Assembly: GCA_017620455.1 (NCBI GenBank)
Contig: JAFZQK010000022.1
Span: 1 to 64,000 of the forward strand
Length of the DNA: 64,000 nt
Source: Clostridia bacterium
GTDB taxonomy: Bacteria > Bacillota_A > Clostridia > Christensenellales > Aristaeellaceae
Direction: 5' to 3'
The first letter of the stretch is position 1; every line of letters begins with the position of its first letter. Shown piece by piece: positions 8,999 through 17,324 of the stretch. The notes beneath the pieces are model-generated. The model was given only the letters and a program-made list of their open reading frames with translations, was not told the origin of the DNA and searched no databases. Position numbers and translations under genes: made by a program.

Positions 8999-11041
8999 TT
9001 ACATTTTTTTATTATCAAGTATTTGCTCTATATAGCTAAGTACTGTCCATATATCTTCATTATTTGTTAATTTCATTCTACATTTTCCTATTCCCCAATG
9101 TCCTTTTTCAGTTATATCCTCTAAACTGTCATTTGGTGTAAGCTTTTCAAGATTTGTATTTAGAGTAATCCACATATAGGACTGGCAAGGAACAACGGAA
9201 AGAATGATTTTTTTATCTTTAATGAAATTTATCCAATTTTTCTTTAGCTCCTCAAATATATATGGATCATATTCTTTTATCATTTCACTTAACTGATTAT
9301 ACACTTCTTCTATTTGATCATCCATTATCCTCCATGCACTGGCAGAAATATCTTGATTATACTTTTCCGGTAATGGCCATATTTTTAGAGCTTCTAAAGC
9401 CATTGCATTTGAACGTTTTCTGATTTCATTACTTGTCCAATCAGAATAATTTGCAATTTCTCTGGTAATCATGTATCCCGATTTTGCGTATATTGTTTTT
9501 TTCTTCTCAAATGGATTATTTGACGCTTCTGAGTTAAGCTTCGTTAAGGTAAGATTACCAATTCTGTGAGTATATTCTCTGTATGAATTATCATGGATTT
9601 TAAGTAAATGCTCTTGCCATTTTTCTGGCTCTTGAGGTAAAATGTGTTCTATTGTTACATTATCAGGTTCAACGACTTCTTTTGAAACTTTTCTTTCAAA
9701 TTTGTAAAGGATATATCTTAACATCTGTGGCTTAAACTCCAAGAACATATCTTTTGTTTCAAAAGCATTTTGAAACTCCCTATCTTTTGGAAATCGATAA
9801 CTTCCTTGACCACTATTCAATGCATCCCATACACGGGTTATAAAAGGAACGGAAGAGTCTCCACGATCAAAATACTGAATAGCAAGAGCAAAAAATTGGT
9901 TTGCAATGCTTCCTTTAAAAATCCGAACTCGAAGCACATATGAAATGCATGCTCTTACAGCAAGTAACATATCTTCATCGCTTATTATTCCCTGTTCTTG
10001 AACATATAATAAGTGCATTAAAAATATGGCAACCTGTTCAGCACTTAGTTCATAAATTAGCTCATTAATTGCTTTATCTAATTCGGTTAATGCATTATTA
10101 TTTACGATTTTCTTATATATTGTAGAAAAATGGTACATATCCGCTAATAATCTTTCTGTTCCATTATTTGCTTTGTTTTCAGGTGGAAAATAAATCTTAT
10201 AGCAATCGTATAGTGTATTCCTATTAATTTTACCACTACGCCGATGAATGTTTATACTATCTGATTTTCGCTTCATAATCAAATAATGAACCATATATTG
10301 TTCCATTAGTTTTGATCCGACGTTTTTTTCTATTTGTAACCAATAGTTTTTATATAGTTTTGTTTGTTGATTTCCTTTAAGATCCATAAGCAAATAGTTT
10401 CGTAACAGATCAGTATTTGTAAGTGATTTTCCTGTAGAATTCATACTCTCAAATACTTCTTGGGGGTCTTCAGTTGTAAGGCAAACATCAATTATTTCCA
10501 ACTTAAATATTGCGCTGTATAAACTTTGAAGTGTAGAAGAGGACTGTTCAATCCTATCCTTAAAGAAACTATAGTTTCTATAAACATTACTATTTTTTTC
10601 AGTTGTGCTAAAAGCATCTTCTAAAAAATCTTGTTGCATGATTATTTTTTCAAATATAGACTGATCAGATTCAACTTGCTTCAGTTTCATTTTTGGCTGA
10701 TCATCAAATCCAGTATTTACCAAAAAGCCATTTCTGATTTGTTTTTTAAATTTGTCATCATCTGTAGAATCATACAATGCTTTTAGAAACAACATCACAC
10801 TTGTAATACGCTGCTGTCCATCAATAATGTTATAATATGGTTCAGTTGCAGTACCAATAGATACATACACAATCGAACCTATGAAATGATCCTTTTGAGT
10901 GTTGGTAATTGTTTCTATATCAGAAAAAAGCTGTTGACAGTTTTCTGTATCCCAAGAGTAATTTCTTTGATAAACAGGAATATTGAATTCAGCATCACTA
11001 AGTTTTAGAAAAGGGGCCAGGTACGCATCGTGAGCTCTCAT
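8999..11041 (-). CDS. DUF262 and DUF1524 (GmrSD-like) protein, probable modified-DNA restriction enzyme
   Basis: A 680-residue protein. The N-terminal DUF262 (ParB/Srx-like nucleotidase fold) shows IPVYQRNYSW (21-30) and DGQQR (74-78). DUF1524, an HNH-type nuclease, has IEHILPQEP (E465-H466), H492-RIGNLTL and the Asn-rich NSEASNNPF. The last 100 residues resemble the DUF5655 module often attached to this family. Members include GmrSD type IV restriction enzymes that cut glucosylated phage DNA. The gene is plainly AT-rich, with codon use unlike both flanks, and lies between mutS and mutL in the same direction. AGGAGG stands 7 bases before the ATG. A defence role is inferred; no partner gene is present. 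Confidence 0.9.
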   Translation of the reverse strand: MRAHDAYLAPFLKLSDAEFNIPVYQRNYSWDTENCQQLFSDIETITNTQKDHFIGSIVYVSIGTATEPYYNIIDGQQRITSVMLFLKALYDSTDDDKFKKQIRNGFLVNTGFDDQPKMKLKQVESDQSIFEKIIMQQDFLEDAFSTTEKNSNVYRNYSFFKDRIEQSSSTLQSLYSAIFKLEIIDVCLTTEDPQEVFESMNSTGKSLTNTDLLRNYLLMDLKGNQQTKLYKNYWLQIEKNVGSKLMEQYMVHYLIMKRKSDSINIHRRSGKINRNTLYDCYKIYFPPENKANNGTERLLADMYHFSTIYKKIVNNNALTELDKAINELIYELSAEQVAIFLMHLLYVQEQGIISDEDMLLAVRACISYVLRVRIFKGSIANQFFALAIQYFDRGDSSVPFITRVWDALNSGQGSYRFPKDREFQNAFETKDMFLEFKPQMLRYILYKFERKVSKEVVEPDNVTIEHILPQEPEKWQEHLLKIHDNSYREYTHRIGNLTLTKLNSEASNNPFEKKKTIYAKSGYMITREIANYSDWTSNEIRKRSNAMALEALKIWPLPEKYNQDISASAWRIMDDQIEEVYNQLSEMIKEYDPYIFEELKKNWINFIKDKKIILSVVPCQSYMWITLNTNLEKLTPNDSLEDITEKGHWGIGKCRMKLTNNEDIWTVLSYIEQILDNKKM

Positions 11042-11087
11042 TATTTATCCTCCTTTTTTCATAGAAGCATATACTGTTTAAATGAAA

Positions 11088-13685
11088 TTACAGCTTCATT
11101 GCCTTTTCTTTCAGTACAAACAGCTTGTTCAGCGCGTCGATGGGGGTCATGGCCATGACGTCCAGGCTTCTGATCTCCTCCACGAATTCCGTTTTCTGGT
11201 ATTCCATCAGGTCCACCTGCTCGTTTTTCTTTTTGTGGCCGGCGCCCAGGATGTTCTGCCCGATGGTGACGTTGTTCACCTGGTTGACCTCCAGCCGGGC
11301 CTGGATCTCCTGGGCCCGGGCCACCACGGGCCGGGGCACCCCCGCCAGATGGGCCACGTAGACGCCGAAGGATTTGTCCGCGCCGCCGGGGACGATCTTG
11401 CGCAGGAAGATCACTTCCTCGCCGTGCTCCTTGACGGACACGCAGAAATTGTTGACCCCCTCCAGGTGGCCTTCCAATTCGGAAAGCTCGTGGTAATGGG
11501 TGGCGAACAGGGTCTTGGCGCCGGATTTTTTCTTGTCCGCCAGGTATTCCACCGCCGCCCAGGCGATGGAGAGGCCGTCGAAGGTGGAGGTGCCCCGGCC
11601 GATCTCGTCCAGGATCACCAGGGACCTGTCCGTGGCGTTGCGCAGGATATAGGCCATTTCGCTCATTTCCACCATGAAGGTGCTTTGCCCCGTGGCCAGA
11701 TCATCGGAAGCGCCCACCCGGGTGAACACCCCGTCCACCAGGCAGATGCTCGCCTCCCGGGCGGGGACGAAGGAGCCAATGTGGGCCATCAGCGTGATCA
11801 GGGCCACCTGGCGCATGTAGGTGCTCTTGCCCGCCATATTGGGGCCGGTGATGATCTGCATGCGGTGGGCGTCGCCGTCCATATGGGTGTCGTTGGGCAC
11901 GAAGGCCATGTCCGGCATGGAGGCCTCCACCACGGGATGGCGGCCGTCTTTGATGTCGATGACCCCGTCCTCGGTGATCTGTGGGCGCACGTAATGCCGC
12001 AGCATGGCCACCCGGGCCAGGGAAAGAAGGGCGTCCAGGGTCTTGTACGCCAGGGCGGTGGACTGCAGCCGGCCCATATTTTCGCTGATCCGGGCGCGGA
12101 TGTCCTCAAACAGCTGCAATTCCAGCTTGGCCGCCTGCTCCTGGGCGCCCACCAGCTTGCTTTCGATGGCGCGCAGCTCGTCGGTGGTGAAGCGCTCGCT
12201 GTTGGTGAGGGTCTGCCGCCGCTGATAGCGCAGGGGCACCAGATCGTAATTGGATTTGGTGACCTCGATGTAATAGCCGAACACCCGGTTGTACTGGATG
12301 CGCAGGTTCTTGATGCCTGTTTCTTCGCGCTCTTTGGCTTCCAGGTCCATCAGCCACTGCTTGCCCTCGGTGGAGGCCCGGCGCAGTTCGTCCAGCTGTT
12401 CGTTGTAGCCCGCCCGAATGATATTTCCGTCGGAGAGGAGCAGCGGCGCGTCCGGGGAGATGCCCCGCAGCAGCAGGTCGTTCAGCTCCGGCAGGGGATC
12501 CAGCAGGTCCCCGAGGAAGGAAAGGGCGTCGCCCGGCACGTTGCCCAGCAGGGACAGCACCTCGGGCGCCCGTTCCAGGGAACGCTGGAGGGACAGGCAG
12601 TCCCGGGCGTTCAGGGTGCGGTAGGAAACTTTGGAAAGCAGCCGTTCCATGTCGTAAACGTGGGCGAGCTGATCCCGCAGGTTCTGGGCCAGTACCGGCT
12701 GGCCGAACAGGGCTTCCACGGCGGCGAGGCGTGCCTCGATCTTGGCTTTGGAGATCAGTGGCCGCTCCACCCAGGAGCGCAGCAGCCGCCCGCCCATGGC
12801 GGTGACGGTTTCATCCAGGATGGAAAGGAGGGACCCTTTCGCGCTGCGGCCCCGGATGGTTTCGGTCAGCTCCAGGTTGCGCCGCGTGGCGCTGTCCAGG
12901 GGCATCAGATCGCCCTTTTCCTGGATGCGCAGGCGGGAGATATGCTGGAGGGAATTCTTCTGGGTCTCGTTGAGATACCGCATCAGCGCCCCGGCGGCGC
13001 AGGCGGCGGCCGACAGAGACTGGTCCAGCCCCAGGGCGATCAGGGAACTGACGCCGAAATGGGAAAGCAGCGTTTCCCGGGCGTTTTGGCTCTGGTACGC
13101 GGCGGCGCTGTAGTTCCGGCAGACGAGGGGAGTGCAGCTCTGCACGGCGTCCGGGCTGTTGGTGATGATTTCCCCGGGGCTCAGGGAATCCAGGACGGAT
13201 TTGATCGCCTGGGGCGAATTGTCCGTCTGCCGGACGAAAAATTCGCCGGTGGATACGTCGCAGGCGGCGACGCCGCAGCGGCGGCCCGCCACGCAGACGG
13301 AGCAGAGAAAGTTATTGCGCTTTTCCCCGATGACGGCGGAATCGGTGAGGGTGCCGGCGGAAACGATGCGGATCACGTCCCGGTCCACCAGGCCTTTCGC
13401 CAGGGCCGGGTCCTGCATCTGCTCGCCGATGGCCACCCGGTAGCCCTTTTCCACCAGCCGTGCCACGTAGGCGTCCACCGCGTGGAAGGGCACGCCGCAC
13501 ATGGGGGCCCGCTCCTGCAATCCGCAGTCCTTGCCCGTCAGGGTCAGTTCCAGTTCGCGGCTGGCGGTGAGGGCGTCGTCGAAAAACATTTCATAAAAAT
13601 CGCCCACACGGAAAAACAGCAGCGTGTCCGGATTCTGGGCTTTCAGCTGCATGTATTGCTGCATCATGGGGGATAACGTAGCCAT
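11088..13685 (-). CDS. mutS: DNA mismatch repair protein MutS
   Basis: An 865-residue protein. The N-terminal mismatch-binding domain has FFRVGDFYEMFFDDA with the Phe-x-Glu wedge (F-Y-E). The C-terminal ABC-type ATPase has Walker A GPNMAGKSTYMRQ, then STFMVEMSEMAYIL, Walker B LVILDEIGRGTSTFDG and the ATHYHEL switch. The ATG at 13685 follows GGAG at a suitable distance; upstream in-frame codons lack the family's MATLSPMMQQY opening. It recognises mispairs and recruits MutL, encoded further along the same strand. Length is normal for MutS1. Confidence 0.97.
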   Translation of the reverse strand: MATLSPMMQQYMQLKAQNPDTLLFFRVGDFYEMFFDDALTASRELELTLTGKDCGLQERAPMCGVPFHAVDAYVARLVEKGYRVAIGEQMQDPALAKGLVDRDVIRIVSAGTLTDSAVIGEKRNNFLCSVCVAGRRCGVAACDVSTGEFFVRQTDNSPQAIKSVLDSLSPGEIITNSPDAVQSCTPLVCRNYSAAAYQSQNARETLLSHFGVSSLIALGLDQSLSAAACAAGALMRYLNETQKNSLQHISRLRIQEKGDLMPLDSATRRNLELTETIRGRSAKGSLLSILDETVTAMGGRLLRSWVERPLISKAKIEARLAAVEALFGQPVLAQNLRDQLAHVYDMERLLSKVSYRTLNARDCLSLQRSLERAPEVLSLLGNVPGDALSFLGDLLDPLPELNDLLLRGISPDAPLLLSDGNIIRAGYNEQLDELRRASTEGKQWLMDLEAKEREETGIKNLRIQYNRVFGYYIEVTKSNYDLVPLRYQRRQTLTNSERFTTDELRAIESKLVGAQEQAAKLELQLFEDIRARISENMGRLQSTALAYKTLDALLSLARVAMLRHYVRPQITEDGVIDIKDGRHPVVEASMPDMAFVPNDTHMDGDAHRMQIITGPNMAGKSTYMRQVALITLMAHIGSFVPAREASICLVDGVFTRVGASDDLATGQSTFMVEMSEMAYILRNATDRSLVILDEIGRGTSTFDGLSIAWAAVEYLADKKKSGAKTLFATHYHELSELEGHLEGVNNFCVSVKEHGEEVIFLRKIVPGGADKSFGVYVAHLAGVPRPVVARAQEIQARLEVNQVNNVTIGQNILGAGHKKKNEQVDLMEYQKTEFVEEIRSLDVMAMTPIDALNKLFVLKEKAMKL

Positions 13686-13758
13686 AGACGCGCTCCTTTT
13701 GTAAACAGATAAGGAAAGCAAACTGCCCGACGCGGCGGAGCGCCGCTTTTCTGCAGCC

Positions 13759-14154
13759 TCAGCCGCACCCGGAGCAGGCGGAGCAGTTGCCGGAGCAGCC
13801 GCCCTGGCTGCCGCCGGGATTCAGCACGGAGGACAGCTCCGCGTTCACCTGGGCCATCATGTCGGAAAAGGCCTTGCGGGATTTTTGCAGCGCCTGGTAA
13901 AGGGGCTGCGCCTTGATCTGCTCCAGCACGGTTTCCAGATCCCGGGAAAGCGCGCCGATCTTATCGAAATCCGGCTCCTTGCGCAGCGTGGCGTCCTCCA
14001 CCTGGCGGTGGATCTCGTCGTACTGGGCGAAGAGATCTTTGAGGAGGGCGTCCTGGCCCGCAGCGTCCTCGGTGGCCCGCATGGAAATGTATTCGGGGGA
14101 CAGGGAAATGATCCGGGCCAGTTCCTTGGCCTTGTCGGCGACCTGCTGATTCAT
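13759..14154 (-). CDS. YlbF/YmcA family protein with Cys-rich tail
   Basis: A 131-residue, mostly helical protein of the YlbF/YmcA (Com_YlbF) family. In Bacillus, YlbF and YmcA act with YaaT in a complex that carries Fe-S clusters and affects RNase Y-dependent mRNA maturation and development. The extreme C-terminus is CSGNCSACSGCG, with four Cys in 12 residues. It is 5 bases downstream of miaB, as ymcA is in Bacillus. Whether it matches YlbF or YmcA cannot be settled by eye. Confidence 0.86.
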   Translation of the reverse strand: MNQQVADKAKELARIISLSPEYISMRATEDAAGQDALLKDLFAQYDEIHRQVEDATLRKEPDFDKIGALSRDLETVLEQIKAQPLYQALQKSRKAFSDMMAQVNAELSSVLNPGGSQGGCSGNCSACSGCG

Positions 14155-14158
14155 TTTT

Positions 14159-15568
14159 TCATTCTCCTTCGATGATTTGTCCTTTTAATGTGGTTTTGCC
14201 GGCGCCGGTGATCCGCACCGGCACGATCCTGCCGATGAGAGCGGGATCGCCGGGGAAATTCACGCTGATGTTCCGACTGCACTTGCCGGTGAGCTGATTT
14301 TCGCTGCGGCGGGAATGGCCGGTGACCAGCACGGATTCGCGCCTGCCGTTCATTTCCGAAAAACGCTTCTGCGTCATTTCCTCCTGGAGGGCGATGAGGC
14401 GCTCGATGCGCTCGGTGGCCAGGGCGGGGTCGATGCGGCTGGGCATTTCCGCCGCCCGGGTGTTCACCCGGGGGGAATAGATGAAGGTGAAGGCGCTGTC
14501 GAACCCGACCTGGCGCACCAGATCCATGGTGTCCTCAAAATCCCGGTCCGTTTCCCCGGGAAAGGCCACGATCAGGTCCGTGGTGAGGCCCACGTCCGGG
14601 GCGGCCCGGCGGATCTTTTCCACCTTTTCCAGATAGGTTTCCCGGGTGTAGCGCCGGTTCATGGCGGAAAGGATCTGATTGCTGCCGGACTGGACGGGGA
14701 GGTGTAGATGGCGGCAGAGCACGGGGTTTTCCGCAAATTCCGCGATCAGCTCGTCGGACAGATCCTTGGGGTGGCTGGTCATGAAGCGGATACGGGGGAT
14801 GCCGGTGCGGGATACCCGGCGCAGCAGCTCCGGGAAGGTGACGCCGCCGGGCATATCGTTTCCGTAGGAATTCACGTTCTGTCCCAGCAGCATGATTTCC
14901 TGAACGCCCTGCTTTTGCAGTCCTTCCACTTCCCGGAGGATATCGTCCGCGCTGCGGCTGCGCTCCCTGCCCCGGACGTAGGGCACGATGCAGTAAGAGC
15001 AGAAATTGTTGCAGCCGTACATGATGGTGACGTAGCTCTGGAAGGGGGATTCCCGGCGGATGGGCAGCCCTTCCACCAGAACGGTCTGCTCCTCCGGCAC
15101 GGCCACCACCCGGCGGCGGGTATCCACCGCCCGGTAAAGCAATTCCGGCAGCTCGTGGATGTTCCCGGTGCCGAAGGCCAGATCCACAAAGGAATACTGG
15201 CGCAGGATTTTATCGGCCATGCCCGGCTCCTGCACCATGCAGCCGCAGACGCCGATGAGCAGCCCGGGCCGTTCTTTTTTGATCTCCTTGAGCCAGGTGA
15301 CGTTGCCCAGGGCCTTGCGCTCGGCGTTGTCTCGGATGCAGCAGGTATTGTGCAGCACGAAGTCCGCTTCCTCCCGGGCGGGCGCCGCCGTCATGCCCAT
15401 GTCCTCCAGCATGCCCGCCAGCTTCTCCGAATCGTGGGCGTTCATCTGGCAGCCGTAGGTGACGATATGATAGGTGCGGGGCCGGTCCGGCAGGGACTGG
15501 AATTCCCGGGCAAAGCGTTTCTGCGCTGCCATTTCTTCTTCCGTAATGCGGATCAGTTCGTCTCTCAT
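14159..15568 (-). CDS. miaB: tRNA-2-methylthio-N6-dimethylallyladenosine synthase MiaB
   Basis: A 469-residue methylthiotransferase. The N-terminal UPF0004 domain has VTYGCQMNAHDSEKL and further Cys at NTCCIRD and GVCGCM, which bind the auxiliary Fe-S cluster. The radical SAM core has CNNFCSYC (CxxxCxxC) and the C-terminus is a TRAM domain. QMNAHDSE identifies MiaB rather than MtaB or RimO. Its ATG overlaps the stop of the RNase E/G gene (ATGA). It acts on tRNA A37 after MiaA, which lies downstream in this operon. Confidence 0.96.
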   Translation of the reverse strand: MRDELIRITEEEMAAQKRFAREFQSLPDRPRTYHIVTYGCQMNAHDSEKLAGMLEDMGMTAAPAREEADFVLHNTCCIRDNAERKALGNVTWLKEIKKERPGLLIGVCGCMVQEPGMADKILRQYSFVDLAFGTGNIHELPELLYRAVDTRRRVVAVPEEQTVLVEGLPIRRESPFQSYVTIMYGCNNFCSYCIVPYVRGRERSRSADDILREVEGLQKQGVQEIMLLGQNVNSYGNDMPGGVTFPELLRRVSRTGIPRIRFMTSHPKDLSDELIAEFAENPVLCRHLHLPVQSGSNQILSAMNRRYTRETYLEKVEKIRRAAPDVGLTTDLIVAFPGETDRDFEDTMDLVRQVGFDSAFTFIYSPRVNTRAAEMPSRIDPALATERIERLIALQEEMTQKRFSEMNGRRESVLVTGHSRRSENQLTGKCSRNISVNFPGDPALIGRIVPVRITGAGKTTLKGQIIEGE

Positions 15569-16653
15569 TGGCTCTCCTCAGTTTTCTTTCTCGTCAGTTC
15601 CATGAGGCCCAGGGAAGTGAAGCCGTGGATCACGGTTTTCACCGGGTCGTCGGCCAGAGCGGCGCGCATTTCCTCCGTTACGGCGGCCCGGCTGCCCTCC
15701 GACTGCATGTCCACGAAATCCACAATAACGATGCCGCCCAGGCCCCGCAGCCGCATCAGGCGGGCGATCTCCCGGGCCGCTTCCCGGTTCAGCTTCAGGA
15801 AGGTGCTTTCCGCGCCGGCCTTTCCGCCGGTGAATTTGCCGCTGTTCACGTCGATGACGGTCATGGCCTCGGTTCTGTCGATCACCAGGAAGCCGCCGCA
15901 ATCCAGCCACACCTTCCGCTGGAGAGATTTTTCCCGTTTGGCGCGGACGGAATAAAGATCAAAGGGATTTTCGCAGGCCTCCACGGGAACGGGCGGGTCC
16001 GGGACCGAAGCGGGGTCGTCCGTCAAGATCCGGTCCACCTGCCCGTGCTCGTCCCGCAGCAGCCGCCGCAGGGCGTCTATCCGGTCTTCCGCCAGGCCGG
16101 GGGCGGCCATCTGACCGGCGCGGGCCCGGATGGCCGCCCACCTTTCGGACAGGGCGGAAATTTCATCCCGGATCATTTCTTCCGGCGCTCCGGCGCTTTC
16201 CAGGCGCATCACCAGGCCGCAGCCATCCCTTTGCAGGCGGTCCGCCAGCGCCAGCAGACGTTTCCTTTCCGCCTCGTCCTCCACCCGCCTGGAAACGGCC
16301 CGGCGATCGGAAAAGGGAGTCAGGATCACGTACCGCCCGGCCAGGGAAATATCCTGCGTCAGATACGGAGCCTTGCCGCCGACGGGAGGCTTTTTCACCT
16401 GCACCAGGAACCTGTCGCCGGACCGGGGCTTTTCCCTGCATTCGGAGAAGGGGAGAAACCCCGTCTGCTCCCCGCCCAGGCGGACGAAGCAGGCCTCCAT
16501 GCCCTTCACCATCCGGTCCGCTTCCGCCAGATAGATCTGCTCGGCCTCGATTTTCCCCGGCGTCTCCGTGATGAACGCCATGAGACGGCTGCCGTCCAGG
16601 AGGGCGATTTCCCGCATCCCGTTCCGGCTTTCTATCAGGATCTGCTTGCTCAT
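15565..16653 (-). CDS. Ribonuclease E/G family protein, short form
   Basis: A 362-residue protein with an S1-like segment (QIYLAEADRMVKGMEACFVRLG) and the RNase E/G catalytic core. The two catalytic aspartates are visible in TVIDVNSGKFTG and IVIVDFVDM. It ends at about where the zinc-link cysteines (CPxC) and small domain of E. coli RNase E/G begin, and neither is present. The ATG at 16653 overlaps the preceding gene's stop (ATGA); an upstream Met adds unrelated residues. It probably processes rRNA or degrades mRNA. The TIGR03960-TIGR03936-RNase G order is common in Clostridia. Confidence 0.88.
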   Translation of the reverse strand: MSKQILIESRNGMREIALLDGSRLMAFITETPGKIEAEQIYLAEADRMVKGMEACFVRLGGEQTGFLPFSECREKPRSGDRFLVQVKKPPVGGKAPYLTQDISLAGRYVILTPFSDRRAVSRRVEDEAERKRLLALADRLQRDGCGLVMRLESAGAPEEMIRDEISALSERWAAIRARAGQMAAPGLAEDRIDALRRLLRDEHGQVDRILTDDPASVPDPPVPVEACENPFDLYSVRAKREKSLQRKVWLDCGGFLVIDRTEAMTVIDVNSGKFTGGKAGAESTFLKLNREAAREIARLMRLRGLGGIVIVDFVDMQSEGSRAAVTEEMRAALADDPVKTVIHGFTSLGLMELTRKKTEESQ

Positions 16654-17312
16654 AGGGCCTCCAGGGGCAAAAGCACCCCGTCCTTTTCGCCCAGCAGCGC
16701 CGTCCGGGTGATCAGCGCCCGGGGCCGGGGCAGGCCCGAAAAGGCAAAGAGGGAATCCAGCAGCAGATCCGGCTTGCAGGTGGCTTTTTCGCACAGGGCC
16801 AGCGTCATGCGCAGGACGCCGCCGGTCAGGGAAAGATCATAGATCATGGGCCGCAGATCGCAGCTTTTCAGGCCGGATTTGGTTTTGCGCACGGCGGGGA
16901 TCTCCTTTTGCGCCAGGTACTTTTCCATGGCGGCGGAAAGCCCCTCCGGCGCCGTTTCCATCTCCGCCTCGTAAACGGCGGCGGAAAGCAGCGCCATGGG
17001 GGCGGGATGGCGGTCGTCCACGGGATGCGCTTCCAGGCAGGGCAGATCCGGCGGCAGGGCGGAGGAGAGCTTTTGCAGGAACGCTTCCGCGGTCATCTCC
17101 TCCGCGAGGGGCACCTCCATGATCTCCCTTCTGCCCGGCATGCCTACGGACAGGGGCGCGGCGAAGGACAGAAGGATATGGGGATTGAACCCCTGGGAAT
17201 AGCACAGTGGCAGCCCGCTGCGGCGCAGGGCCCGCTGCATGGCGCGCATCAGGTCCAGATGCCCGATGTGGCGCAGGCGGGGGCGTTTTTCAAAGACGAC
17301 GATCATTTTCAT
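16650..17312 (-). CDS. TIGR03936 family radical SAM-associated protein (DUF2344)
   Basis: A 220-residue protein that opens KRPRLRHIGHLDLMRAMQRA and contains CYSQGFNPHILLSFAAPLSVG, both characteristic of DUF2344. It has no radical SAM Cys triad of its own; in many genomes this domain is fused to, or encoded beside, the TIGR03960 radical SAM protein, as it is here. Function is unknown; the association suggests a shared RNA- or protein-modifying reaction. It follows the TIGR03960 gene by 12 bases. Confidence 0.9.
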   Translation of the reverse strand: MKMIVVFEKRPRLRHIGHLDLMRAMQRALRRSGLPLCYSQGFNPHILLSFAAPLSVGMPGRREIMEVPLAEEMTAEAFLQKLSSALPPDLPCLEAHPVDDRHPAPMALLSAAVYEAEMETAPEGLSAAMEKYLAQKEIPAVRKTKSGLKSCDLRPMIYDLSLTGGVLRMTLALCEKATCKPDLLLDSLFAFSGLPRPRALITRTALLGEKDGVLLPLEAL

Positions 17313-17324
17313 GGCGATCCCCCC

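Noticed and set aside
8961..11087. Transposon or prophage carrying the DUF262 gene
   Set aside because: No integrase, transposase, terminal repeats or attachment site was seen; only one gene differs in base composition.
11082..13676. 864-codon open frame opposite mutS
   Set aside because: Composition is rich in Gly, His, Val and Gln as expected for antisense of a G+C-rich gene; MutS motifs on the other strand are unambiguous.
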